From Cristatella mucedo (taxonomy: Eukaryota; Bryozoa; Phylactolaemata; Cristatellidae): 20,000 nt of DNA. Positions 8,146 through 18,856 of this stretch are shown here, piece after piece. The notes under the pieces were generated by a model, which was not told the DNA's origin, ran no database searches, and was given only the letters and a program-made list of their open reading frames with translations. Both the position numbers and the translations under genes were made by a program. Location of the stretch: positions 65,001 to 85,000 of the forward strand of contig WPIO01000284.1 in the NCBI GenBank assembly GCA_009760855.2, read 5' to 3'. The stretch's first letter is position 1; the number at the start of each line of letters is the position of its first letter.

Positions 8146-8614
8146 TTGCGCACAGACCAAACTTACAAGCAGCTCAAGTAATTTTAATTCTTGCCCACTT
8201 ATTCCATCGATGGTGGACCACACGGAAGCCAAGCAAGTGAGCCCACAGCAGCACCATGTGAAGGGGCACTTGAGAGATGGTGGTGGTGTCCCTCCCCACC
8301 GCCCCTGACGGCGGACTGTCCAGGCAGGCCCACTGCCTCGTTGGATGCCGGAGGCTTGACCCTGACCCTCGATTATCTAACAACAAGCGAGCCTGAGTCT
8401 GCAGCTTCGGAGAAGGGGAAAGGTAATAAAGCAATGGCCTGCAGCAGCTCAGCTAGCTACTGGCAGGCAAGTGGGCCTGAGGCTTAATTAGCCACTCGGC
8501 TGATCGATACTGACTAGCAGAGGACTAAAAAAAAGACAGCAGAGGCTACAGTTGCTACAGGGCAGGTGTATCCGCCTGGCTGACCAGAGTTCCCCACAAA
8601 GAGAGCATGAGAGA

Positions 8615-8715
8615 CATGAAACTGAGAGAGAGATATAGAGAGTAGAGAAAGACAGAAGAGACAGACAGACGTGGGGAGAGAGAGAGAGAGACGTGGAGGG
8701 AGAGAGAGATAGAGA
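8615..8715. repeat. GA-rich microsatellite
   Basis: Interrupted GAGAGA and GACAGA runs. The Ser/Leu-rich minus-strand frames over it are artefacts. Confidence 0.85.
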
Positions 8716-10135
8716 TACAGAGGACTGAAGAGGGCCTGCCATTGAGTGTTCTCAGCTGAGGATTTCACCTGTCGTGCCTAGAAGAACCTCATTAGTCAGA
8801 CCTACAGCAGCAGCTCGGGTGCACCGAACGTCCGAATTTAGTGGGAACTGCAGCTGTGGCAGATTAGCTGCTACCATCGGAAGAAACCGTCTAATTGAGC
8901 TTATTCCGACCGATCACCTCGTGTAACCGCCAGCAGCAGCAGCAGCCTTCGGCTGGTCAGGCGATCGGGTATGCCGAGATCTATTCAGTGCTGCTCGCTC
9001 GAGCAGACGGCAAGACAGCGGGACTCGAGCAGACGGCAGAAGCTCATCACGGATCGACCGAAGCAGGTGGCAGCCACCGACGATGTCGACGATCTTGATC
9101 ATCAGCAATCCATCCACGGGGGAGGGGCCGGGCCGGGGGGAGGGGTGGGACAGCAGCAGCCCGAGACACAAGGCAAACAGCAAGACGCGCGCTGCGGCAG
9201 CGCGAGGAAGCGGTGCTCGGCCGCAGCGGCAGCCGATTCCACGATGCTAGAGTGAGAGGCCAAATGCCAGGGCTCGTGCGAGACACGCGTGAAGGCGCAG
9301 GAGCGGCGGCGAGCAGCCAGCAGCTGCAGCAGCGACAATGGCGGCTGCAATTCTCGGTAGGTTCCACGGCCGGTTCTTTGATTCGCCTGCCTGAAGAGTC
9401 GGACTCTTCTTCGATGAAGTCATCGGCGAGGCGTGCAGCCAGAGCAAGAGTGAGAGGGAGTGAAACTAGCAGCAGCGGCTGCGGCACCCCGGAAAAGGAA
9501 CATTGCAAGCCTCGAATCCATCGCGAGGACTCCCAGCCACCACCGGTCCCTCTTCCCCATAGCGAGCGGCCTTTGCCCAGCAGCAGCAGTCACGTGTCAG
9601 CACTGGCCGGCCCCGGACTGTGCCGGTTCATTCGAAATCGCAGCAGAGCAGAGCTGGCTGGCACGATCCTCTGAGCACGATCTTCCAGCTCAGACAGTTC
9701 AGAGTCGGAATGTCTGCTCTCTGCCGCGCGCGAGCATGACGAAACCGTCGCGAGGCCGTCCGCGGCGCCAGCGCCTGGCGACGCGGCGGCGAGGGCTGGC
9801 TGCTGGCGCCCAAGGAGTCGCAGGGCAATGGCGCAATGCGACTGAGCAGCAGACAGCGGCGCTCCCCGGGGGGGGGGGGGAGGCCGGGCAGAACGAAGGC
9901 GCAGCACAGCTAGCGGCAGGAGGCGACCAGCAGCTGCTGGACAAAGAATGAGAGCAAAGAGCGGCGGCGGCGGGCGGCGCTTCCAAGGAAGCCTGCGCTC
10001 GCGCGCACTACCGCCGCCTCAGCCTCAGCAGCATCAGCCGGGCTAGCGGCAGGGGCGACGGGCAAGAGGGCGGCGACGAGCGAGCGAGCGGTCAACCTTG
10101 ACCAGAGGCGCTGAGCAAGCCCCCGGCTGGCTCAC

Positions 10136-10246
10136 CAGTGGCTTGACGAACGGCGTCGACGTGTGGAATTGCGGACACACTTTCTGCCACTTGAGCTCGG
10201 CTCTGAGTAATTCCTTCATAGTTCGGCGGCGCTCGTTGGCGGCCAT
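10136..10246 (-). CDS. rolling stone-like membrane protein, predicted first coding exon
   Basis: The minus strand opens with ATGGCCGCC at 10246 and codes for 37 residues, MAANERRRTMKELLRAELK through STPFVKPL, ending exactly at a codon boundary before a GTGAGC donor. Joined to the terminal exon, the sequence runs from FVKPL into WHMPSAAF. That imitates the short N-terminal region plus conserved Trp (F-x-x-x-x-W) before the first membrane segment of the family. Support comes from the matching phase, the donor quality and the N-terminal style. The link across 3.4 kb is inference. The start context overlaps a CAGATGGCCGCC motif similar to a YY1 site, which is common at such starts. It may belong to another gene if a transcript shows otherwise. 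Confidence 0.5.
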
Positions 10247-12091
<1,845 letters not shown>

Positions 12092-12491
12092 AGCTCCTCT
12101 GACTCCGCAATGTGCCATGTGGACTGCGCAGGAGAGTTTTGCATAGCGAACTCGAAAGCCTAAGCGGCTTCCGGTACGCCCACTCGGTGGCCAACAGACT
12201 TCGTCTCGCGAAGCAGAGAGAAGGCCTGATGCAAAGCAGAGTCAGGCGAGCAGTGGAGCTAGCTGATAGTGCGGAAGTAGCACAGCTCAGAATATGCCCT
12301 AATCGACAGCCGGAGAGCTGAAGTCGAAGCGTGAGAATTGTGGCGACTTGAGTTACCCTAGCACCAACTATATCTAGCTCTATATTATATATATATATAA
12401 TATATATATATGTATATATAGCCATATATATATATGACTATATTCTAGCACCAACGATATCTTCTTCTTATGTCGCCAGCGGCCTTTGAGC
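12092..12491 (-). mobile_element. LINE family 1, 3' remnant interrupted by AT-rich block
   Basis: On the plus strand, GCAGGAGAGTTTTG, CCTAAGCGGC, GGCCAACAGACTTCGTCTC and GAGAATTGTGG follow the 3' part of the family 1 copy at 1680-1985 in the same order. Similarity resumes after an AT-rich block with TCGCCAGCGGCCTTTGAGCAGAG, which equals TCGCCAACGGTCTTTAAGCAGAG near 1975-1998 of that copy. The ATTAC tail is missing. The right edge dissolves into the GACA array, which seems to have grown from the LINE's own GCAGAG...GACAG sequence. Confidence 0.75.
12358..12461. repeat. AT-rich block flanked by 17-bp direct repeats
   Basis: CTAGCACCAAC(T/G)ATATC occurs at 12358-12374 and 12445-12461 with one mismatch. 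The 70 bases between are almost pure TA, partly palindromic. The block interrupts the LINE remnant, so it is younger than that insertion. Confidence 0.8.
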
Positions 12492-13042
12492 AGAGACAGA
12501 CAGAGACAGACAGAGACAGACAGAGACAGACAGAGACAGACAGAGACAGACAGAGACAGACAGAGACAGACAGAGACAGACAGAGACAGACAGAGACAGA
12601 CAGAGACAGACAGAGACAGACAGAGACAGACAGAGACAGACAGAGACAGACAGAGACAGACAGAGACAGACAGAGACAGACAGACAGACAGAGACAGAGA
12701 GACAGACAGAGACAGACAGAGACAGACAGAGACAGACAGAGACAGACAGAGACAGAGACAGAGACAGACAGAGACAGACAGAGACAGACAGAGACAGACA
12801 GAGACAGACAGAGACAGACAGAGACAGACAGAGACAGACAGAGACAGACAGAGACAGACAGAGACAGACAGAGACAGACAGAGAGAGACAGACAGAGACA
12901 GACAGAGACAGACAGAGACAGACAGAGACAGACAGAGATAGATAGATACAGACAGAGACAGATAGAGACAGACAGAGAAGAGACAGAGAAGAGACAGAGA
13001 AGAGACAGCGACAGACAGATACGAGACAGAGACAGACAGAGA
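12491..13042. repeat. 10-bp GACA-type satellite array
   Basis: The unit CAGAGACAGA is repeated near-perfectly from 12491 to about 12940, with a few phase slips (for example 12681-12710 and 12750-12765). The copies then become degenerate with GATA and AGAGAAGA variants up to 13042. It produces false frames rich in Arg/Gln/Thr/Asp on the plus strand and Leu/Ser/Val/Cys on the minus strand. Confidence 0.97.
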
Positions 13043-13586
13043 TTAGAATGATGCGATAGCAGACCTTTGACCTCCGAGGGCGGTGACTTTTCGTGCGCAC
13101 CCATTCGGGCGAGCGCACCGGCGGGCGCGAGATTCGCGAGTAAGGAAACATTGTAGCGTACATTCGCGGCAGCTTTAGTGACCGGGAGTGGGCTAAGTCC
13201 TAGCACTAGATTGCCCCCAGCCTCTGCCACGGCCGCACGATGTAGGGGGAGCGGCCCAGGTCGACGCCCCCTGGCCCGCGAGTGGCAGAGCCAGAGGCCA
13301 CTGGTCCTCCCCCCGCCCGCCAGCCCCTCTGTGCAGCGAGCTGGCGACCCGCCGGGCCTTTGCCCCGCGTTCCTTCGCGCCGCGACCGTCGCGGATGACG
13401 AAATTACGCCCGTATTACGTATTTTACTCGATGAGCAGCCGCCGAGTTCGTGTCGAATGAGCGCCATGATCTCGCGTCTCGAGGCTGCAAGAGACCGCGC
13501 CACGCTCACTGGTCCGGATATTCCGGCGCAATTCGTTCAATGCGAAAAGACCTGCAAAAAGCTAGGAATACGGCCAGCAACAAAAC
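13043..13586. other. unassigned GC-rich stretch
   Basis: No known protein is recognised. The minus-strand frame from 13509 has an open N-terminal part (to about 13050) before it runs into the satellite. That part contains the segment duplicated near 15715. Confidence 0.4.
13405..13462 (-). repeat. duplicated segment, copy 1 (LIRHELGG frame)
   Basis: The minus-strand core ATTCGACACGAACTCGGCGG and following bases are identical to the plus strand from 15716 over about 27 bases, with looser similarity on to the TAATTTC motif. In the frame reading [12 protein letters not shown] the differences are mostly synonymous. The function is unknown. Confidence 0.7.
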
Positions 13587-13708
13587 ACGGCACTCAAGCA
13601 CTTCCGCACGAAGCAATAAGGCCATATATATATATAAGTAATAAATATAATATGTAATAAATAAATTATATAAATAAATTATTAAATAAATTATTATTCA
13701 ATAATATT

Positions 13709-13740
<32 letters not shown>

Positions 13741-13766
13741 ACGGCATTCAATATTCCGCACGAAGC
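13587..13766. repeat. AT-rich block flanked by imperfect direct repeats
   Basis: ACGGCA(C/T)TCA...TTCCGCACGAAGC occurs at 13587-13614 and 13741-13766. Between them are about 120 bases of TA, AAT and ATAA runs. This is the same layout as the block at 12358-12461. Confidence 0.75.
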
Positions 13767-14560
13767 TGCTAACTACGACACCACACAATGGCAAAAGCAC
13801 AAACATACCCCGTATTCTACAGCCAATACATCCGGTTGACTTCCTGCTGATTCGCTAGCAAACTCGCGGCAGCTCGCGCTCAGCACTAGACTCACCGACG
13901 GGAGGACCATTATTCCAAGAACGAGCGACAGCGGTCAGGCACAAGCCAGGCACATTGTTGCCGGGTCATAAGTCACAATATTCACCACATTGCATAATCG
14001 TACGTAATGCTGCTCATATGCCTCAGCGTATTGCGGCTATTGCAATGACGGCATTTAAAAAGAAATTAAAAACGCATCTGTTGATGACAGCATTTCGTGG
14101 GTCCCTGCGATTCGTCCTGCGTGTGCTTACGCGTGCTGACGCTGTTGCACGCTGCCACTAACCACGCTTGCACGCTGACCCCGTGCATGTCGCGCCCCGT
14201 GCCTAATCATGCACGCTGACCCCGCGCATGTCTGACGCCTAATCACGTCACTCTCGTTGCTTATCGAGCATGCAACAACTGACCATCCGATTGGATGTTC
14301 CCTTCGCAGCGAATGTAAAGTGCCCAGAAAGAGATTGAGTTCTCTGAGGGTGCTTTGTCAAGTGTGTTATTATTTTTCAATTATCATTATATTGCAAAAG
14401 CGTCCTAATATCAGCTGTCAAGCTCATAATCGCGGGGCATTAAAAAGTGCCGCATCGATAACGACCCAGAGTTCAAGGTTTCCCCTCTGGCGCGAGCGCG
14501 CTTAGATGCGTCTCCCCTGCTGCACGAGCTCTCCCCGCTGCTGAGCGCGACGACAGTCTA
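13767..14560. other. mostly unassigned stretch
   Basis: The only structures seen are the small LINE-like tail near 14045 and two 22-bp near-identical copies of GCACGCTGACCCCG(T/C)GCATGTC at 14170-14191 and 14211-14232, 41 bases apart, each followed by GCCTAATCA. Confidence 0.4.
14045..14095 (+). mobile_element. possible LINE C-terminal tail
   Basis: The frame reads MTAFKKKLKTHLLMTAF, which resembles the FKKxLKTHLFxxAF ending of many L2/CR1-like LINE proteins. No other part of the element is recognised beside it, so a chance match is possible. Confidence 0.3.
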
Positions 14561-14990
14561 GGACCGGCGTCAGAGGCTGCCAAGGTTCAGCGTGAGTGTC
14601 GCGTCAGAGGCGTCTGCCGCCCAGGTTCGAGCCGCGGAGGCCTCCATTTTTCAATTGCTTGTTTCAGTTTATTTTAGTGCTTTTATTTCATTTTATTGCA
14701 ATTTATTTACAATCGCTCTTTTCGATGGTTCAGCGACGAGATTTCTCGAGAGATTTCTCTTCTCGAGATTCCGCTCGAGCTTCGATCGGACGAATTTCGA
14801 TCTTCCTTCGCAAGAGGCATCGATGCATCGATAAATGAGCGTCAATCTAATAATAATATACGCCTATACGATGTGTACACAAACTAATAAGAATATAAGC
14901 TTATAGTAAGAATATTATAATATAATAACATATAAGCTAGGAATAATGTAAGAACATCTTATAAGCTTACGGTCGCTGTTACTTCAGTTT
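14561..14990. other. unassigned stretch, GC-rich to AT-rich
   Basis: Contains a loose direct repeat of GCGTCAGAGGC (around 14571 and 14602), then T-rich sequence, a cluster of CTCGAGA palindromes (14741-14780) and an AT-rich tail (14840-14975). No gene is recognised. Confidence 0.4.
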
Positions 14991-15591
14991 GCCCGCTGCG
15001 TCGCCACGACCTGTTAGAGGTCGACAAAGCCGCCGCCGACGAGGAGGCCGCCGTCACGATCGTTCACGCGCGCGCTTGCGCGGCCTCAGCGTATCGAGCT
15101 CCGGCGTCCTCCTCCCCCCCCCCACTCGACGAGCGAAGTGTCGGCGAAGCCGCGCGCGCGCGCCAGGCTGCGCCTGCTGCGGGCGTCGGCGCCGCTCGTA
15201 CGCGGCCGTGTGTCCACGAGAAGGGCCGCCGCTCCTGCGCAGCCTCGCGGACGCGAGCTTCGAGGTTCGGAGCGTCGGGGCTGAGGCGGAGCGAGCGGCC
15301 ATCTTGCCGGAAGCTGGCGAGTCGTGAGTGGATTCCTCTGCGGATTCGTCCGCTGCGTCGCGCGACGCAGACGCTTCTCGCCTTCAAGTCCTCAAGGCCT
15401 GGCCTGCGTCTGAAAGGCGGCTCCCTGTTCGAACGGCGGCTGCATCGACGTTAGCACATTTGCCGCCGGAAACGGAAACGGAGCGATGAAGACGGCGATG
15501 AAGAGCGCCCATGACTTACACGCGTACCCGTATCCTGTGGCGGAGACAGGATTTTTATCTGGGGGAAAGGGAGGCAGGACTTAGGCACAGC
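14991..15591. other. CpG-rich island without recognised gene
   Basis: Dense CpG from about 14995 to 15480. Open frames on both strands are Arg/Ala-rich and without family signs. A YY1-like and an ETS-like site lie side by side at 15297-15313, so a TATA-less promoter is possible. Confidence 0.4.
15297..15313. promoter_or_regulatory. adjacent YY1-like and ETS-like motifs
   Basis: GGCCATCTTG (YY1 type) is directly followed by CCGGAAG (ETS type) within a CpG island, a pairing common in housekeeping promoters of animals. A GTGAGT donor-like site follows at about 15324. Confidence 0.3.
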
Positions 15592-15648
15592 TTTTATGAA
15601 GGGGTAAAGACCTGCAGAATTTTTATGAATGGGTCAAGACCTGCAATA
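15592..15648. repeat. two-copy tandem duplication, 29-bp period
   Basis: TTTTATGAA(G/T)GGGT(A/C)AAGACCTGCA is present at 15592 and 15621 with a few substitutions. Confidence 0.85.
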
Positions 15649-15712
15649 GTTTCAAGTAGGCGGCGCCGGACGCACAAATTAATGAAAGATTATACTTTAA
15701 AACCGCAGAGTT

Positions 15713-15762
15713 AATTCGACACGAACTCGGCGGCTGCTCGTCAAGTGAAATTAAAGCATAAT
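15713..15762 (+). repeat. duplicated segment, copy 2 (LIRHELGG frame)
   Basis: This is the counterpart of the minus-strand copy at 13405-13462. The frame reads [16 protein letters not shown] then stop. It lies just upstream of the LINE but is not part of the LINE protein that I can recognise. Confidence 0.7.
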
Positions 15763-15769
15763 TTCAGAA

Positions 15770-17675
15770 CTAGTCAAACGACGTAACTTACAAAGCATTG
15801 ACGTGGAAAAGTTTCTGAAATCTGTTTGCGATGCAGGTCTTCTTGATCTGCATTCAGACTCGACCGGCAGCCTCAATACCCTCACTGATGCAGTGAACAT
15901 GACACTCAGGAGTGCTCTTGACAAGCATGATCCCGTTCATTCTATCCGTGATCAAAGTCGTGGAGATTATTTTCAATTTACAAAGAAACTCCTAAAGATG
16001 CGACGGGTTAAGCGCAGGCTTGAACGTCGTTTCAAGAAATCGGGGTCTGATGCAGATCTAGTCAATTTTAAAGAATTCCTTCGAGTTTACACCCGAAAGC
16101 TTAAAAAAACTAGGGCTTCTGTTTTCATTCGAAAGCTGAATTCCTGCCAGTCGGACACTAAATAGATTTTTAAGACAGTAAACCATTTACTGGCCAATGC
16201 TGTGAAGTCTGACTCCTCAGATATTAAGGGCTCAGCCGAAAAGTTTTCAGCCTTCTTTACAAGCCATTCCTAAAAAGCCTGGATTAGACACAGAGATCCT
16301 TGCAAACTATCGCTCAGTTTCCCTTCTTCCTTTCTTATAAATGATTCTTGAAAAAATGGTTGCTAAGCAGCTAGTTGAACATACTGAAAATAATGGAATG
16401 ACAGAAACAATTCAATCAGGGTTCAAGAAGCAGCACTCCACTGAAACTGCTCTCCTCCGTGTTAACAATGACATTCTACGTGGCAACAACGACGGGAATG
16501 TCACTACCCTAGCTCTGCTAGATCTGTCTGCTGCCTTCGACACCATTGATCACGAGGGTTCTGCTTGAACGATTGAGATCAACGATCGGTCTGGTAGACC
16601 AAGCACTGGCGTGGTTTAAATCATACTTGTCTGATCGTGGTCAATCCATGACGTGTGGGGGTCAGGTCTCACAAACGAGAAGGATCACCTGTGGAGTCCG
16701 GCAAGGGTCTGTACTTGGTCCCTTGCTGTTCTCCATTTATACACAACCTCTGGGAAAAGTGATTAAGGCCCATGGAATAGGATATCACTTCTATGCTGAT
16801 GATACTCAGTTGTATTTGTCATTCAAACCGTCGGAATCTGCTGCGGCAACTTAGAAAATGAATGCTTGCCTTGCCGATATTCGACCCTGGATGTCGGAAA
16901 ACTTCCTGAAATTAAATGACGATAAAACCGAACTGCTGCTCATAGGACACCCTAAGCGTGTGGCTGGATTAAAAGGCTTTGCTCTTTTAATAGGTGATGC
17001 TATTGTGCGACCATCACCACGTGCTCGAAACTTATGTGTCTTTTTCGACAGCTGCCTCAATTTCAAAACTTCATTCAGAAGTCTGCTTCTACAGCTAGCC
17101 ATCACTTCCGATTCCCATCCAAGATTAGGAGCTGTCCTCCACAGTTGCCAGTAAGAAATTTAACTAGCTCCTTAGTCCTGTCTCGGCTTGATTATTGTAA
17201 TTCCCTTTTGGCTGGGCTGCCAAAGAAAGCTATTAGGCCACTGCAGCAGACTATGAATATGGCTGCAAGGCTGGTCTTCAAGTCCAAGTGGTTTGAGCAC
17301 GTGTCATCTTTGCTGAAAGAGCTAGGATGGTTGCCGGTTGAGCAAAGGATACAGAGCAAAGTTCTTACGCTGACCCACAAGGCCCGCCACGGCTTGGCTC
17401 CTTCGTACCTAGCTGAACTGCTGCACCAGTTTCAGCCTCTTCACGCCCTCAGGTCCTGTGTAGACAATAAATTAGCTGTTCCATTCCTCCGCTTAAATAC
17501 CGTTGGTGATAGAAGCTTTAGCTCTGCAGGTCCTAGGCTGTGGAACTCGCTTCCACAATTCTTACGCAACGACAACCACTCTCCAGCTGCCAACTATGGC
17601 TCATCCTTTACTGTGGTCCAGCGCTGCTACTTCCAAGCTACTCACCACCTCAACTGCTCTCCTGACTCCACTCCC
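15770..17675 (+). mobile_element. LINE family 1, long inactivated ORF2 copy
   Basis: This is the longest LINE copy. It starts after the endonuclease domain with the linker NLQSIDVEKFLKSVCDAGLL (from about 15788), which is open to 16162. The reverse transcriptase then shows NYRSVSLLPFL (about 16300), LLDLSAAFDTIDH (about 16516-16554), CGVRQGSVLGPLLFSIY (about 16690-16740), an intact YADD (16792-16803), LKLNDDKTELLLIG (about 16908-16950), SRLDYCNSLLAGLP (about 17180-17222) and RLWNSLPQFL (about 17538). It is dead: stops at 16162 and 16852-16854, a frame shift at about 16555, another near 17065, and a missing linker near 16260. It breaks off near 17675 without the 3' tail. The last 300 bases match the copy at 1640-2127. 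Confidence 0.9.
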
Positions 17676-18774
17676 TAAACTGAGCAGAACGACGGGCGTC
17701 GACCGCTGGTAGCCGACGCACGCGGCGGTCGACTCGCGCGACGAGTGGAATGCGGCAGCGCCGGGCGCCTGCGCTGGGCAACCCGGACCTCTGGTGACCT
17801 CCAGTGACCTCCGGTGATCTCAGGCCGATGCCACTTCATCATTAGCATTCGCGAGCTATAAAATCGCGATGCGCCGGCCGCGCCAGCCAGTCGCGGCCAC
17901 CGCCTCTCGAAGCTCGACTGCCAGCGACTCGAACTCGACGGCGAGTCGCCTGGCACTTCCGCCTCGCACTTCCGTAAACTCGGCGCAATCCGAGAGTCCC
18001 ATCGTGCCGGCGTCGTCGGCCTTCGACCAGCGGCCGGAAGCCCCTGCGGCCTCCTTTGGCGGCCGGGCCGGTGGCCCATACCGTACCCGCCGGTAAGAGA
18101 TTGCTTTTCTCAGGCCGGGAGGGCCACGCGTTGCTGCCGCCGCTCCTCGAAGGAACACCGCAGCCGCCGGCGCCGCGCCCGAACTAGTGGAACTAGGGCG
18201 GCCGTCCGAGCGATCAGCGACATCGATCGTTGAGCGATCGTTGAGCGTTCGTTCGGCGGATTGGCGGACTGGGCCCCATTCACACGCACGCGCGGCGACG
18301 GAAAAGCGCTTAGGGAGTCACCTGCGGCAGCTTTCGCCTGAGCCGCGCGGAGCAGACAGCAGGCAGAGGCAAGCCTGCCTGCCCGCCTGCCGCTGGACTA
18401 GAACGCGACCAGACTCCGCCGAACGCGCCACTCTGCTCGCCGTTCGCCGCGCGAGTGCGCTGCACGCTGTTTGCGGCGGCCTCGGTGGTGCTCCGGCCTG
18501 ATGCCAGCCCGCGCAGGCGCGCCGCCCGCCGGACGCAGTCCACGCGCGCGCGCGCGTCCTGCTGCGCCAGACGCCAGACGGACGACGAAGAACGGGCAGC
18601 GTGGGCGGAGGCGCTGGGCACGCCCTGTCGCCTGGCGACCCGCGCTCCTCAAGGCCGGTGCGCGCGGCCGAGCGCCACCGAGCGTCGACTCTCGAAATCC
18701 AATCGCTCCCGCTGTCAAGCACGCGCAACGCCGTTCGAGCTGCGTCTCTCTATGCGGGCTCTGCGAGGCCTAAG
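17676..18774. other. CpG-rich stretch without recognised gene
   Basis: Begins where the LINE breaks off. After the promoter-like group at 17785-17863, an open frame of 75 codons (17869-18096) is rich in Ser, Ala and Pro and has no known domain. It is followed by GTAAGAG, a fair splice donor. Tandem GATCGTTGAGC units lie near 18225-18250. Other long frames overlap on both strands and look compositional. Confidence 0.4.
17785..17863 (+). promoter_or_regulatory. candidate TATA promoter with four direct half-sites
   Basis: Four hexamers, GGACCT (17785), TGACCT (17795), TGACCT (17805) and TGATCT (17815), are each separated by four bases. They form a DR4-type array of nuclear receptor half-sites. 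TATAAAA follows at 17857-17863, and a CCAGTCG start-like site lies about 25 bases beyond. No known gene follows. Confidence 0.3.
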
Positions 18775-18856
18775 TGGGTGTCGTGTCTAAGTCGGCTCGC
18801 TGTAGCTTAAGCGGCTCTTTCGGCCAGCATTCGGCAGCCAGATCTTCTCTCGCGCA
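18775..18856 (-). mobile_element. possible diverged LINE family 1 3' remnant
   Basis: The plus strand GTGGGTGT, then TTAAGCGGC, TTCGG, GCATTCGGCAGCCA and CTTCTCTCGCG, keeps the order of the family 1 3' end at about 1700-1785. Similarity is clear only over about 50 bases. Confidence 0.35.

Larger units (their letters stand above)
6781..10135 (-). other. predicted intron of the rolling stone-like gene
   Basis: The boundaries are GTGAGC at the donor (10135 downward) and TTGCAG at the acceptor (6781), and both keep phase 0. It holds the 18-bp tandem repeat (6794-6966), a polypurine run (6985-7013), a 14-bp hairpin (7506-7539), a CA/GACA-rich tract (7980-8145), a GA-rich tract (about 8615-8715), two copies of CTCGAGCAGACGGCA (8999-9013 and 9024-9038) and GC-rich sequence with CAG runs from about 8900 on. 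No further exon is recognised inside it, but a small middle exon cannot be excluded. Long open frames between 8900 and 10000 look compositional. Confidence 0.5.

Noticed and set aside
8914-9183. Small secreted protein starting MLFALCLGLLL on the minus strand
   Set aside because: Only the first residues look signal-like; the rest is GC/CAG-driven composition inside a predicted intron.
12445-13509. 354-codon minus-strand frame rich in Leu, Ser, Val and Cys, and plus-strand Arg/Gln/Thr/Asp frames
   Set aside because: Most of the length is direct translation of the 10-bp GACA satellite; only the part above 13050 is non-repetitive and it shows no domain.
14741-14800. Heat-shock element from repeated TTC/GAG units
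   Set aside because: CTCGAGA palindromes are dense, but the five-base alternation of TTC and GAA is not kept.
18093-18113. 21-base intron GTAAGAG...TTTTCTCAG
   Set aside because: Donor and acceptor look good, but the length is far below the usual minimum for animal introns. The donor alone may be used.
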